The notes below the pieces were generated by a model, which worked only from the letters and a program-made list of their open reading frames with translations, made no database searches and was not told the origin of the DNA. A stretch of DNA of 64,000 bases from Selenomonadaceae bacterium (GTDB lineage: Bacteria > Bacillota > Negativicutes > Selenomonadales > Selenomonadaceae). A program made the translations under genes and the position numbers. Shown here one piece after another: positions 14,870 to 24,034 of this stretch (within the stretch, counting starts at the first letter, position 1; each line of letters begins with the position of its first letter). The stretch is taken from assembly GCA_017527075.1 (NCBI GenBank), contig JAFXQM010000007.1, positions 124,001 through 188,000 on the forward strand. The letters are read 5' to 3'.

Positions 14870-17242
14870 TTGGTTGAATTGTTGGCACCGGCGGGGAGCT
14901 TCGAGGCATTGCGGGCGGCAGTCGAGGCGGGAGCCGACGCAGTTTATTTGGCGGGAGAAAAATTTGGGGCGCGGGCTTATGCCGAGAACTTTGCGGGCGA
15001 GCAGTTGCTCAAGGCGGTGGAGTTTGCTCACTTGCGCGGGGTTGCTGTCCACGTCACGGTCAACACGATAATCGCCGACGAGGAGCGCGACGAGTTTGCC
15101 GCTTACATAAAATTTTTGCGGCGCGCGAACGTCGACGCGCTCTTGGTTCAAGATTTGGGGGCGGCGGCTCTCGCCAAGGAACTCGCGCCCGAAATTCCGT
15201 TGCACGCCTCAACGCAAATGACGATTCACAATTCGGAAGGCGTCAAAGTTTTGGCGCGGCTCGGCTTCACGCGCGCGGTCTTGAGTCGGGAGCTTACCTT
15301 GCGCGAGATTGAAAAAATTTGTCGCGACTCTCCGATTGAAACGGAAATTTTTATTCACGGCGCGCTGTGCGTGTGCTGGTCGGGGCAATGCCTGATGAGT
15401 TCGATGATTGGCGGGCGCAGCGGCAATCGCGGGCGTTGTGCTCAGCCGTGCCGCCTGCCTTATGAACTCGTCGACGCGGGCGGGAAAAATCTTTTGAACG
15501 GCGCGGGAAAATTTTTGCTCAGCCCGAAGGATTTGAACACGCTGGAACTTTTGCCGCGGCTGATTGAAACGGGCGTCACGTCACTCAAGATTGAAGGGCG
15601 CATGAAACGTCCCGAATACGTCGCCACGGTCGTCAAAGTTTATCGCGACGCGCTGGACAAAAAATTTTCCACGGACGAGGACAGACGCAAACTCGCGCAA
15701 ATTTTTAATCGCGACTTCACGACGGCTTACCTTGAGAAAAATCCCGGCAAAAATTTAATCAGCGACATGCGCCCGAACAATCGCGGCGTTTTAATCGGGC
15801 GGGTCGTCGAGGTGGCGCGCGACAAAATTACTCTCAAGCTCAACGAAAAAATTTCTGCGGGTGACCAAGTCGAGATTTGGATTAAAGTCGGCGGGCGCGT
15901 GACGTTCACGGTCGAGAATTTTGAAATGCGCGGCGAACTTTGCACGATTAAACTTGCGAGCACGCGCGGCGTTCGCGTCCATGACAGGGCGTTTAAAATT
16001 TTCGACGCGGAACTGACTGCCGAGGCGCGGAAATTTTTCAGCGGCGCACCCGTCCGGAAAATTTCTGTCGCGGCTCAAGTCGAAGCAAAAATCGGCGAGC
16101 CGCTGACTTTGAAGATGACCGACGCCAACGGCAACTCAGCCACCGCGCAAACTTTTTCTTGCGCCGAACGAGCACTCAATCGCCCGCTGACTTTGGAGAC
16201 GCTCAAAAATCAAATTGGGCGGCTGGGCAATTCAATCTTCGCGCTGGAAAAAATTTCCGCTGACGTCGAGGACAATTTGATGATTCCGCTCAGCGAACTC
16301 AATGACGTGCGCCGCCGTGTCGTCGAGCAACTTGAAGCTCAACGCTTGAAAAAATTCGCGCGCGAAAAAATTTCTGTGCCCGCCACCAAAACTCTAAATC
16401 CTAAATCCCAAATACTAAATCCTTCCATCGTCGCTCACGTCGACACGTTGGAGAAAGTCAAAGCCGCACTCGACGCGGGCGCGGATGAAATTTTATTCGG
16501 CGGAGAAACTTTCACGAACCTGCCCGTCAAAAATATTTCGGAGGCGATTGAACTCGTTCACGCGCGCGGGAAAAAAATTTCTTGGGCGACGCCGCGACTC
16601 GTCCGCGAAGACGAATCTTTCACCGTGCCCGCCGCTGTCGACGCCGTTTACGTTCACAATCTCGCGACGCTCAGCCTTGCAAAAAAAATTTCCGCCGCGC
16701 CGATTCGCACGGATTTTTCTTTGCACGTTTTCAACAGCGCGACGATTTCTTTCCTGAAAAATCTCGGCGTCGAAGGCGTGACGCTCTCGCCCGAACTGAA
16801 CTTGGCGCAAGTCAAAAGCCTCGCAAAAAAATCTTGCTTGCCCGTCGAATGCATCGTTCACGGGCGGCAGGAGCTGATGATTTCGGCTTACTGCGTCCTC
16901 GGAAGTTTTCTTGGCGGCTTGGACAAAAAAAATTGCCCGCATATTTGCCGCACGAAAAATTTTTTCTTGCGCGACAGGAAGGGCGAACTTTTCCCCGTCG
17001 TCACCGACCAATTTTGCCGCATGCACATCCTCAACGCCAAAACTCTCTCCATGATTGAGCAGCGCGCGGGCTTCGAGGGCGTGGCGCGTCTTCGCGTCGA
17101 TTGCCGCGCTTTGAACTCAAAAGAAACTGCGCAAATTGTTCACGCGTACAAATTCGGCGGCGCGGAGATTGAAAATTTTACTCGCGGACATTTTTTCCGC
17201 GGCGTAACATTCGCCGAAGAAAATAAAAAAGACTCGCCGTGA
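14870..17242 (+). CDS. rlhA: U32 family protein, RlhA-like (23S rRNA C2501 hydroxylation)
   Basis: The 790-residue product has an N-terminal U32 TIM-barrel (LLAPAGSFEALRAAVEAGAD) and the Cys-containing segment IHGALCVCWSGQCLMSS...GNRGRCAQPCRL, which binds an Fe-S cluster in the family. The middle is a DUF3656-type region and the C-terminus a second Cys-rich barrel-like part. Long-form U32 proteins include RlhA, which hydroxylates 23S rRNA; peptidase activity is unlikely. The TTG at 14870 has GGAGGGG 8 bases upstream. About residues 507-518 (TLNPKSQILNPS) are encoded by an in-frame heptamer repeat, probably in an interdomain linker. Confidence 0.85.
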   Translation: MVELLAPAGSFEALRAAVEAGADAVYLAGEKFGARAYAENFAGEQLLKAVEFAHLRGVAVHVTVNTIIADEERDEFAAYIKFLRRANVDALLVQDLGAAALAKELAPEIPLHASTQMTIHNSEGVKVLARLGFTRAVLSRELTLREIEKICRDSPIETEIFIHGALCVCWSGQCLMSSMIGGRSGNRGRCAQPCRLPYELVDAGGKNLLNGAGKFLLSPKDLNTLELLPRLIETGVTSLKIEGRMKRPEYVATVVKVYRDALDKKFSTDEDRRKLAQIFNRDFTTAYLEKNPGKNLISDMRPNNRGVLIGRVVEVARDKITLKLNEKISAGDQVEIWIKVGGRVTFTVENFEMRGELCTIKLASTRGVRVHDRAFKIFDAELTAEARKFFSGAPVRKISVAAQVEAKIGEPLTLKMTDANGNSATAQTFSCAERALNRPLTLETLKNQIGRLGNSIFALEKISADVEDNLMIPLSELNDVRRRVVEQLEAQRLKKFAREKISVPATKTLNPKSQILNPSIVAHVDTLEKVKAALDAGADEILFGGETFTNLPVKNISEAIELVHARGKKISWATPRLVREDESFTVPAAVDAVYVHNLATLSLAKKISAAPIRTDFSLHVFNSATISFLKNLGVEGVTLSPELNLAQVKSLAKKSCLPVECIVHGRQELMISAYCVLGSFLGGLDKKNCPHICRTKNFFLRDRKGELFPVVTDQFCRMHILNAKTLSMIEQRAGFEGVARLRVDCRALNSKETAQIVHAYKFGGAEIENFTRGHFFRGVTFAEENKKDSP
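16390..16427 (+). repeat. Heptamer repeat (AATCCTA type) inside the U32 coding frame
   Basis: Five AAATCCT-like heptamers sit in frame in the U32 gene, without a stop, and match one arm of the intergenic heptamer hairpins. Confidence 0.8.
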
Positions 17243-17260
17243 CGAGCCGTGTACGACCGA

Positions 17261-17420
17261 CGCCCCTGCGAGGTGCCCTTTCTCTTTGCTTCTTTCTCTT
17301 TGGGCACGCAAAGAGAAAGAAGGTTAAGCATACAAAAAATTTTTCTCAACCCTATGAGCCCGACACGCCCAAGCAGTGAGGACTGGTTCTGCGAGTCCAC
17401 TCTTGAGAAAGAGGGGAACT
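17261..17420. repeat. Dispersed 160-bp repeat, copy A
   Basis: Shares with copy B (53539) an opening CGCCCCTGCGAGGTG, a stem-loop of CTTTCTCTTTGGGCAC and GCAAAGAGAAAG, and a closing TTCTGCGAGTCCACTC followed by GAGGGGA. It fills the gap between the U32 and PiT genes and touches the PiT stop. Confidence 0.8.
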
Positions 17421-18414
17421 AGAAAATCGCTTCGACGAGGAAGAACGCCGACGCGCCGATTGCCGCAGTGATTGGAATGGTTATGCCCCAAGCTTTGACC
17501 ATCTGCTGAGCCACGCCCCAACGAACGGCGTTTACTCTCTTGGCGGTGCCCACGCCCATAATTGAGCCGCTGACCACGTGCGTCGTCGACACCGGCAAGT
17601 TCAAGAGCGTTGCGCCGAAGACGACCGACGACGAATTCAAATCCGCCGCGAACCCGCTCGGAGGCTCCAGCTTGAAAATTTTTCCGCCGACGGTTTTTAT
17701 GATTCGCCAGCCGCCCGTCGCCGTGCCCATGGCCATGGCCGCCGCGCACATGACTTTGACGTAAGTGGGAACTTCAAACTCGGCAATGAACCCGCCGCTG
17801 AAAAGTGCCAGCGTGATTATGCCCATGGATTTTTGCGCGTCGTTCGACCCGTTCGAAAAAGCAATCATTGCAGCCGAGACGACTTGCAGCCGACGAAATT
17901 TATCATTGAGGACGTGCGGCGAAAACCTTTCGAAGACGCGGAAGATGATGTTCATGATGATGATGCCGGTGAGGAACGCAATCGCCGGCGACGCAATCAA
18001 CCCGACGACAATTTTTCCGATACCGTTCCAGTTCAAGCCGCTCACGCCGACCGAAATTAAAACCGCGCCGATTAATCCGCCGATAAGAGCGTGCGACGAA
18101 CTCGACGGCAGACCGATTCGCCACGTGAACAAATTCCAAAAAATTGCTCCGATGAGCGCGGCGATAATTACTTTCTCGTCGACGATGCTCGGTGAGCTGA
18201 CGATATCCCCGCCGATTGTTTTTGCCACGCCCGTCGACACCATTGCCCCCAAAAAATTTAAGCACGCCGCCATCATCGTCGCGTGATTCGGATTGAGTGC
18301 GCGGGTGCTTACAGAAGTTGCGATTGCATTTGCCGTGTCGTGAAATCCGTTGATAAAATCGAAAATCAACGCCAGGATTATCACGACGAAAATCAGATAC
18401 TGAACATCTCCCAA
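17419..18414 (-). CDS. pit: PiT-family inorganic phosphate permease
   Basis: The 331-residue integral membrane protein has about ten hydrophobic segments. Both PiT repeats are visible: FINGFHDTANAIATSVSTRAL near the N-terminus and FSNGSNDAQKSMGIITLAL in the middle, with LPVSTTHVVSGSIMGVG near the end. It imports phosphate with a cation. The start is TTG with AAGGGG 10 bases upstream. The usual PhoU-like DUF47 partner is absent. The gene is convergent with the U32 gene across a repeat element. Confidence 0.92.
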   Translation of the reverse strand: MGDVQYLIFVVIILALIFDFINGFHDTANAIATSVSTRALNPNHATMMAACLNFLGAMVSTGVAKTIGGDIVSSPSIVDEKVIIAALIGAIFWNLFTWRIGLPSSSSHALIGGLIGAVLISVGVSGLNWNGIGKIVVGLIASPAIAFLTGIIIMNIIFRVFERFSPHVLNDKFRRLQVVSAAMIAFSNGSNDAQKSMGIITLALFSGGFIAEFEVPTYVKVMCAAAMAMGTATGGWRIIKTVGGKIFKLEPPSGFAADLNSSSVVFGATLLNLPVSTTHVVSGSIMGVGTAKRVNAVRWGVAQQMVKAWGITIPITAAIGASAFFLVEAIF

Positions 18415-18521
18415 ATTATCTCAGCCCCTTTGACGCTCGGAGCAAGCCGAACGCCGATTTAGTTGACCGCCGCGATTGTAGCAGACGCAAAGTTTTCCGT
18501 CAAATTTTAGGAGGAGTGCAA

Positions 18522-19175
18522 GTGATTGATTCGAGGATGAAGGCCGTGATGAATTTCGTGGGCGCGGGCAGTCGCGTCGCCGACGTGGGAGCTGACCACG
18601 GTTACCTGTCGATTGCGCTGGCGCAGAGCGGGCGCGCGGAGAAAGTTATCGCCACGGAAAAAAATCTCGGACCGTGCGAGGCGGCGCGGAAAAATATTTC
18701 GGCGGCGGGGCTCGACGGCGTGATTGAAATTCGTTTGGGCGACGGCTTGAAAGTTTTGTCGGCAGGCGAAGTCGACACGATTTGCATTGCGGGCATGGGC
18801 GGCGCGTTGATTGTGAAAATCCTCGGCGACGCGCCCGAAGTCGTTCAATCCGCCGCGCGATTGATTCTCCAGCCGATGAACGCCGCAAAAAAAATCCGCG
18901 CTTGGCTCGCGGAAAATTCTTGGGCGATTGTCGACGAAGACCTCGCCGAGTCGTCGGGAATTATTTACGAAATTATTTGCGCGGAAAAAAATCCGTCCGA
19001 AAAAATTTTCAAGCGGGAAACTTCGCCGCTGCTGAAAAAATTTTTGACGCAACGCTTGGAGAAATTGGAACGGGTGCTCGCCGAGATGAGCAAGAGTGAC
19101 TCTGCGCGGACAAGTGAAAAATATTCCGCGACACTCGCCGAAGTTCACGCCCTCAAAAAATTTTTTGCCCGCTGA
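18522..19175 (+). CDS. trmK: tRNA (adenine22-N1)-methyltransferase
   Basis: The 217-residue SAM methyltransferase of the TrmK (DUF633) family modifies A22 in tRNA. The SAM site is VADVGADHGYLSIAL, and the family motif IAGMGGALIVKIL follows. The GTG at 18522 is chosen because AGGAGG lies 7 bases upstream; an earlier GTG at 18516 overlaps the Shine-Dalgarno. In many Firmicutes trmK neighbours nif3, but here nif3 is about 18 kb away. A short second copy of its 3' region follows the stop. Confidence 0.93.
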   Translation: MIDSRMKAVMNFVGAGSRVADVGADHGYLSIALAQSGRAEKVIATEKNLGPCEAARKNISAAGLDGVIEIRLGDGLKVLSAGEVDTICIAGMGGALIVKILGDAPEVVQSAARLILQPMNAAKKIRAWLAENSWAIVDEDLAESSGIIYEIICAEKNPSEKIFKRETSPLLKKFLTQRLEKLERVLAEMSKSDSARTSEKYSATLAEVHALKKFFAR

Positions 19176-19205
19176 AAAATATTCCGCGACGCTCGCCGAG
19201 TTAAA
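19173..19205 (+). repeat. Echo of the trmK 3' region
   Basis: About 30 bases (GAAAAATATTCCGCGAC and GCTCGCCGA) repeat, almost exactly, the segment at 19114-19146 inside trmK. Confidence 0.8.
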
Positions 19206-19240
19206 AGCTTTCAGGTGTCAGCTTTCAGCTTTCAGTTAAA
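19205..19240. repeat. Heptamer repeat, CTTTCAG variant
   Basis: Tandem AGCTTTC heptamers between trmK and recN (convergent). On minus they encode the last residues and TGA stop of recN. The same variant forms a full hairpin at 53741. Confidence 0.75.
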
Positions 19241-20835
19241 AATTTCCTTGCCGACGAAATCATTTCCGCGGCATTTTTTATTGCGGCGGGCGATTCGTCG
19301 CCCGAAGCCATGCGCGCAATTTCTTTGACGCGTTCGGCATCGTTGAGGCGGCTGACTTTCGTGAGCGTGCGCCCGTCGACCTCCGACTTGGAAATTTGCA
19401 GGTGGACGTCCGCCATGCTCGCGATTTGCGGCAGATGAGTTATGCAAAGGATTTGTCTGCCGCGCGCCAGCCGCGCCAAGCACTCGGCGACCGTCCCCGC
19501 CGTGACTCCGCCGAGCCCCGTGTCTATCTCGTCGAAGACCGCCGTGGCCGCCGAAGTGCCCGCGACAGATTTTATCGCCAGCGCGACCCGCGACAGCTCT
19601 CCGCCCGACACGACCTGCGCCAGCGATAATTTTTCCTCGCCGACGTTCGCGCAAAATAAAATATCCGCCGCGTCGCTGCCGTTGTCCGAAATTTTTTCCG
19701 ACGGCTCCACGACGATTTCAAATTCCGCGCGCGCCATGCCCAGCCGCCGAACCTCCGTTTCAATCTTCGCGCTCAAAATTTTTGCCGAAGCCCGCCGCAT
19801 TTCCAAAAGTTTTTCCGCCCGCGATTTTGTCTCGCGCTCAAGGGCGGCGACTTCCTTTTCCAAGTCCGCGACGTCCGAATCGAAATTTTCGACCGCCGCA
19901 ATGTCCGCGCGAATTTTTTCCAGCCGCTGAAGAATTTCATTGACCGACGCGCCGTACTTTTGTTTGAGCTTGAAAATTACGTCCGCCCGCGCGTGAAGTC
20001 TGTCCAGTCGTTCGGGCGAAAAGTCCAAGCCCTCGTTGTAAGCGCGAATCTCGTCGTAAGCCTCGCGCAAAAAAATTTCGGCGTCCTCCAAAAGTTTGCG
20101 CGCCGAATTTAATTTGTCGTCGTAACGCGCCACGCCGTCCAAATTTTTTTCCACGCGCGCCAACGCCGTCAAAATGTCCGCGTCGTCGTCGTTGAGGAGC
20201 CGAACGGATTCTTGAACGTGCTCGGCGATTTTTTCCGCGTGCGAAAGTTTTTTTATCTCCGCGTCGATTTTCTCATCCTCGTTCGGCTTGAGCCGCGCCG
20301 CTGAAATTTCTTTCTCCTGCCAACGCAAAAATTCCAGCCGCTGAAGATTTTCCGTCCGCGCAGATTTTTTCTTCGCCAGTGCCCGCGTCTTTGAATTCAG
20401 CTCGCGATAAACGCCCCGAAAATTTTCCAGCGCGCCCAAAATTTTTTCGTCGTCGATGAGCTTGTAAATATTTTCCTCGCGCAAAAGTTCCAAGTGTTTG
20501 TTCTGGTCGTGCGTGTCCAAAAGTTGCGCGCCGATTTTTTTCAGTTGCGCCAGAGTGATTGCCTTGCCGTTCGCCGCGACGAAATTTTTCCCCGTGCGCG
20601 AAACTTTTCGCGTGAGGCTCAAGCCGTCGGAAAAATTTGCCTCGACGCGTAAAAAATCCGCGCCTTTGCGAATTTTGCCCGCGCCGATTCGATTGCCGAG
20701 TATCGCGCCGAGTGCCTCCATCAAAATCGATTTGCCCGCGCCGGTCTCGCCCGTCAAAATATTCAAGCCCGCGCCGAACTCGACCGTGACGTTTTCAATC
20801 AGCGCGAAATTTTCAACCGTCAAAGTCTTGAGCAT
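19225..20835 (-). CDS. recN: DNA repair protein RecN
   Basis: The 536-residue SMC-like ATPase acts in recombinational double-strand-break repair. It has Walker A GETGAGKS, a long central coiled coil (residues about 150-350), the ABC signature VSGGELSRVALAIK and Walker B TAVFDEIDTGLGG. The start immediately follows the pyrE stop, so pyrF-pyrE-recN form one transcript. The C-terminus (LTES and stop) lies in a heptamer repeat, so the protein may have lost or gained a few residues there. It is slightly short for the family. Confidence 0.95.
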   Translation of the reverse strand: MLKTLTVENFALIENVTVEFGAGLNILTGETGAGKSILMEALGAILGNRIGAGKIRKGADFLRVEANFSDGLSLTRKVSRTGKNFVAANGKAITLAQLKKIGAQLLDTHDQNKHLELLREENIYKLIDDEKILGALENFRGVYRELNSKTRALAKKKSARTENLQRLEFLRWQEKEISAARLKPNEDEKIDAEIKKLSHAEKIAEHVQESVRLLNDDDADILTALARVEKNLDGVARYDDKLNSARKLLEDAEIFLREAYDEIRAYNEGLDFSPERLDRLHARADVIFKLKQKYGASVNEILQRLEKIRADIAAVENFDSDVADLEKEVAALERETKSRAEKLLEMRRASAKILSAKIETEVRRLGMARAEFEIVVEPSEKISDNGSDAADILFCANVGEEKLSLAQVVSGGELSRVALAIKSVAGTSAATAVFDEIDTGLGGVTAGTVAECLARLARGRQILCITHLPQIASMADVHLQISKSEVDGRTLTKVSRLNDAERVKEIARMASGDESPAAIKNAAEMISSARKFLTES

Positions 20836-21414
20836 TTATTTTTTACCCGTGGAGCCGCGCTTGGTCAGCGGAACGCCTTCCTTGCACAGCGGGCAGTCTT
20901 CGGGCGGATAAGTTTCGACGTCCATGTGCAGCAGCGCGAAGCTCGGCACATCACCGAAATTAACTTTGCCGCCCGACCTGTCGACCAACATGCTGACCGC
21001 CACGGGCACGCCGCCAAATCTTTTCACCACGTCGATAACCTCGCGGATTGAGCCGCCCGTCGTCACGATGTCCTCGACGATAAGGACGCGTTCGCCCTCG
21101 TGCAGAGTGAAGCCGCGGCGGAAAGTCATCACGCCGTCGACGCGCTCCGTGAAAATCGCGCGCGTGCCGAGAGCCTTGCCGGTTTCGTGCGCCAAAATTA
21201 TTCCGCCCGTCACAGGTCCGACGACCGTTTCAATCTTCGCGTCCTTAAAATTTTCCGCCATCGCCCTGCAAAGTTTTTCCGTCATTTCGGGGTGCTGGAG
21301 CACGTTAAATTTTTCAACGTAATGCGGGCTGTGTCGTCCTGAAGTCAATTTGAAGTGGCCGGTCAAAATCGCGCCGGTCTCGACAAGCAAGTCGTAAACT
21401 TCTTTTTCAGTCAT
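20836..21414 (-). CDS. pyrE: Orotate phosphoribosyltransferase
   Basis: Converts orotate and PRPP to OMP, step five of UMP synthesis. The 192-residue product has the PRPP loop VLIVEDIVTTGGS, and TSGRHSPHYVEKF near the N-terminus. The C-terminal tail has a CPLC pair (EDCPLCKEGVPL), as in several Firmicute PyrE proteins. It starts 2 bases after the pyrF stop. Confidence 0.96.
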   Translation of the reverse strand: MTEKEVYDLLVETGAILTGHFKLTSGRHSPHYVEKFNVLQHPEMTEKLCRAMAENFKDAKIETVVGPVTGGIILAHETGKALGTRAIFTERVDGVMTFRRGFTLHEGERVLIVEDIVTTGGSIREVIDVVKRFGGVPVAVSMLVDRSGGKVNFGDVPSFALLHMDVETYPPEDCPLCKEGVPLTKRGSTGKK

Positions 21415-21416
21415 GA

Positions 21417-22121
21417 TTAAATGCCTCTCATTTCTTCTAAAATTTTTTCCGCCGCCTCACGAGGATTTTCCGCCGCGCGAATCGGTCTGCCGACGACCAA
21501 ATGCGTTGCGCCGTTTTGGAGTGCTGCTCGCGGCGTCGAAATTCTTTGCTGGTCATTGATGTCCGCGCCCGCAGGTCTGATGCCCGGCGTCACGATTAAA
21601 AATTTTTCGCCGCAAGCCTCGCGAATCAACTTTGCCTCCTGCGGCGAGGCGACCACTCCGTCCAAGCCCGCCGCCTGCGCCTGCCGCGCGAATTCGACGA
21701 CCTGCTCCGAAATTTTCAGCGCGCCGCACCACTCCGATTGATTTATGCTCGTCAGCACGGTTATCGCGATTAATTTCGGTCTCTCGACGCCGCGCAGCTC
21801 AGCTTCCTTGGCGAGAGCCTCAGCCGCCGTCTTCATCATCGTGAAGCCGCCCGACGCGTGGACGTTCAAAATGTTCGCGCCCAAGTTCATCAGCGAGCAC
21901 AAGCCGCCCGCCACCGTGTTGGGGATGTCATGGAGCTTGAGGTCCAAGAAAATTTTTTTGTTTTGAGCTTTGAGCCACTCGACGACGCCCGCGCCCACCG
22001 AGTAAAAAAGTTCCATACCGACTTTGTAAAAGTTCACGCTTTCTCCGAGCGCGCCGACCAAATTTTTCACGTCGTCGAACGTGTGCACGTCCAGCGCGAC
22101 GATTAATCTTTCGTCTGCCAC
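21417..22121 (-). CDS. pyrF: Orotidine 5'-phosphate decarboxylase
   Basis: Last step of UMP synthesis. The TIM-barrel catalytic motif FLDLKLHDIPNTV and the phosphate-binding end LVVGRPIRAA are present. Two GTG starts are possible. The one at 22130 directly abuts the GAGAGG Shine-Dalgarno, while 22121 has normal spacing and gives MADERLIVALDV, the usual family start, so 22121 is preferred (234 residues). It is the first gene of the pyrF-pyrE-recN run. Confidence 0.94.
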   Translation of the reverse strand: MADERLIVALDVHTFDDVKNLVGALGESVNFYKVGMELFYSVGAGVVEWLKAQNKKIFLDLKLHDIPNTVAGGLCSLMNLGANILNVHASGGFTMMKTAAEALAKEAELRGVERPKLIAITVLTSINQSEWCGALKISEQVVEFARQAQAAGLDGVVASPQEAKLIREACGEKFLIVTPGIRPAGADINDQQRISTPRAALQNGATHLVVGRPIRAAENPREAAEKILEEMRGI

Positions 22122-22147
22122 CTTGACCACCTCTCAAAAATATTTCC

Positions 22148-22176
22148 TTGAAAAATTCTTTGCGAAGACTTAAAAT
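22148..22176 (+). promoter_or_regulatory. Promoter of the flagellar rod gene
   Basis: TTGAAA at 22148 and TAAAAT at 22171 with a 17-base spacer. It looks like a housekeeping sigma promoter rather than a sigma-28 type. Confidence 0.6.
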
Positions 22177-22211
22177 CCTTTTTGAAACTTAACAGAGGAA
22201 GTGGTAAGAGA

Positions 22212-23216
22212 ATGTGGCGCGGACTTTACACTGCGGCGACGGGAATGATAAGCGAACTGAAACGCACGGACGTTATCGCTCACAACATCGCCAACGCCGA
22301 CACGACCGGCTATAAGAAAGACATCACCGTTCACAAAGAATTTCACAACATGCTGATTCAGCGCGTCAACGACTTCGACAACGGAGGAGTGCTCGGCGTC
22401 GACGGCGCGCCCTTCAACACTCTGGCGGAGCTGGGCACCTCCAAAGAGGACATTACTCAGTTCAAAGGCTTCAATGCCGACCCGTTCTATCGCCCCGGCA
22501 TCGGGCGGCTCGGCTTGGGCGATTACATTGACGAGATTGCCGTTGACTATCAGCAGGGCGCGATTGAGTCCACGGGCAACACTTACGACCTGGCGATTGT
22601 CGGCGACGGCTTTTTCGCACTCGACACTCCTGACGGCGTCCGCTACTCGCGCAACGGAGCATTTTTCAAAAATTCTCAAGGTTATCTGCAAGACATCCGC
22701 GGCTACAATCTCCTCGACGCGACAGGCAACCCGATTCGCATTCCCGCAAACGTTGCAGACTCTTCCGTGACGATAACGGGCGCGGGAGTGATTTACGTCC
22801 CCGGCACCGAGTTGCGACTCAATCCCGAACTCAATCGCTGGGAAGTCATCGGCGACTTGAATGCCAGTCAGCCGCTCGCGCAAATTCAATTCGTGGAGTT
22901 CGGCGACAGACTCGCCACGCAAAAGCAGGGCGACAATCTTTATTATCTTGTCAACGACAACGAGGGCAACCCGCCCCCGATTGCCGGCGTCAATCAAAAT
23001 CTTCAGGCGCGGATAATGAATCCCGACGCTCAGCCGCGCCCCGCCTCAGGCGAATTGCTCCAAGGTGCGCTGGAAAAATCCAACATGTCGATTGTTTACG
23101 AGATGGTTGAACTGATTCACAATCAGCGGCTGTACGAGGCGAACGCAAAGGCCGTCCAAACTCAGGACACCATGCTTGAAAAATCCGTCAACAGCGTCGG
23201 CAGCATCAGCGGCTGA
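22212..23216 (+). CDS. Flagellar basal-body rod protein (FlgF/FlgG family)
   Basis: The 334-residue product has the flagellar rod N-terminal motif RGLYTAATGM...HNIANADTTGYK, the hook/rod middle domain (YDLAIVGDGFFALDTPDGVRY), and the C-terminal motif LEKSNMSIVYEMVELI. This is the layout of FlgF/FlgG rod subunits, exported through the flagellar type III apparatus. The ATG at 22212 begins at the conserved MWRGLY. It stands alone here; flhF/flhG are 7 kb downstream. FlgF versus FlgG cannot be decided with certainty. Confidence 0.9.
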   Translation: MWRGLYTAATGMISELKRTDVIAHNIANADTTGYKKDITVHKEFHNMLIQRVNDFDNGGVLGVDGAPFNTLAELGTSKEDITQFKGFNADPFYRPGIGRLGLGDYIDEIAVDYQQGAIESTGNTYDLAIVGDGFFALDTPDGVRYSRNGAFFKNSQGYLQDIRGYNLLDATGNPIRIPANVADSSVTITGAGVIYVPGTELRLNPELNRWEVIGDLNASQPLAQIQFVEFGDRLATQKQGDNLYYLVNDNEGNPPPIAGVNQNLQARIMNPDAQPRPASGELLQGALEKSNMSIVYEMVELIHNQRLYEANAKAVQTQDTMLEKSVNSVGSISG

Positions 23217-23219
23217 TTT

Positions 23220-23294
23220 CAGTTAGGAGTTAGGAGTTAGGAGTTAAAATCTTTTCCTCAAATCCTAAATCCTAAATCCTAAATCCTAAAAAGG
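23220..23294. repeat. Heptamer hairpin repeat (TTAGGAG type)
   Basis: Three to four GTTAGGA heptamers, a T-rich loop, then four AATCCTA heptamers make an almost perfect hairpin between the rod gene and the ABC gene. Confidence 0.85.
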
Positions 23295-23303
23295 TTTTGC
23301 ATT

Positions 23304-24023
23304 ATGATTGAGATTAAAGGCTTAAAAAAATCTTTCGGCGACCTGCACGTGCTCAAAGGCATTGACCTGCACATCGACGAGCGCGAAGTCGTCGTCATCA
23401 TCGGTCCGAGCGGTTCGGGCAAGTCCACGCTCCTGCGCTGCATAAATTTTTTGGAGGAGCCCACGGGCGGCACGATAACCGTCGACGGCATTCCACTCGA
23501 CAGCGAGGCGAACGTCAACAAAGTCCGCGAGGAAGTCGGCATGGTCTTTCAACGCTTCAATCTTTTCCCGCACATGACCGTCTTGGACAACATCACGCTC
23601 GCGCCGCTCAAAGTTCGCAAGATGGAAAAATCTCGCGCCGAACAAAATGCGCAAGATTTACTTGACCGCGTGGGCTTGGGCGACAAGGCCGACGCTTACC
23701 CGAATCAACTTTCGGGCGGACAGCAGCAGCGTGTGGCAATCGCCCGCGCCCTGGCCATGAATCCGAAAGTTATGCTCTTCGACGAGCCGACGAGTGCTCT
23801 TGACCCCGAAATGGTCGGCGAAGTCTTGGACGTCATGCAGCGACTGGCGGAGAGCGGCATGACCATGATTATCGTCACGCACGAGATGGGTTTCGCCCGC
23901 GAGGTCGGCACGCGGCTCCTTTTCGTCGACGGCGGTTACATCGTCGAAGAAGGTCCGCCCAAAGAAATTTTCGAACATCCGAAAGAGGAACGCACGCGCG
24001 CTTTCCTTTCCAAAATTTTGTAA
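23304..24023 (+). CDS. glnQ: Polar amino acid ABC transporter ATP-binding protein
   Basis: The 239-residue ATPase of the GlnQ/HisP type has Walker [10 protein letters not shown], a Q-loop in [12 protein letters not shown], signature [15 protein letters not shown], Walker [15 protein letters not shown], and the switch His in VTHEMGF. It powers uptake of amino acids such as glutamine. No permease or binding protein lies beside it, so its partners are elsewhere. The radical SAM gene starts 11 bases downstream. Confidence 0.93.
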   Translation: MIEIKGLKKSFGDLHVLKGIDLHIDEREVVVIIGPSGSGKSTLLRCINFLEEPTGGTITVDGIPLDSEANVNKVREEVGMVFQRFNLFPHMTVLDNITLAPLKVRKMEKSRAEQNAQDLLDRVGLGDKADAYPNQLSGGQQQRVAIARALAMNPKVMLFDEPTSALDPEMVGEVLDVMQRLAESGMTMIIVTHEMGFAREVGTRLLFVDGGYIVEEGPPKEIFEHPKEERTRAFLSKIL

Positions 24024-24034
24024 GAGATAAATAA

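Noticed and set aside
17240..17420. Small protein-coding genes in the dispersed 160-bp repeats
   Set aside because: Short frames there differ between copies A and B, while the DNA ends and stem pairing are what is conserved.
22148..22176. Sigma-28 flagellar promoter before the rod gene
   Set aside because: The boxes fit the housekeeping consensus (TTGAAA/TAAAAT, 17 bases), and no sigma-28-type pair was found.
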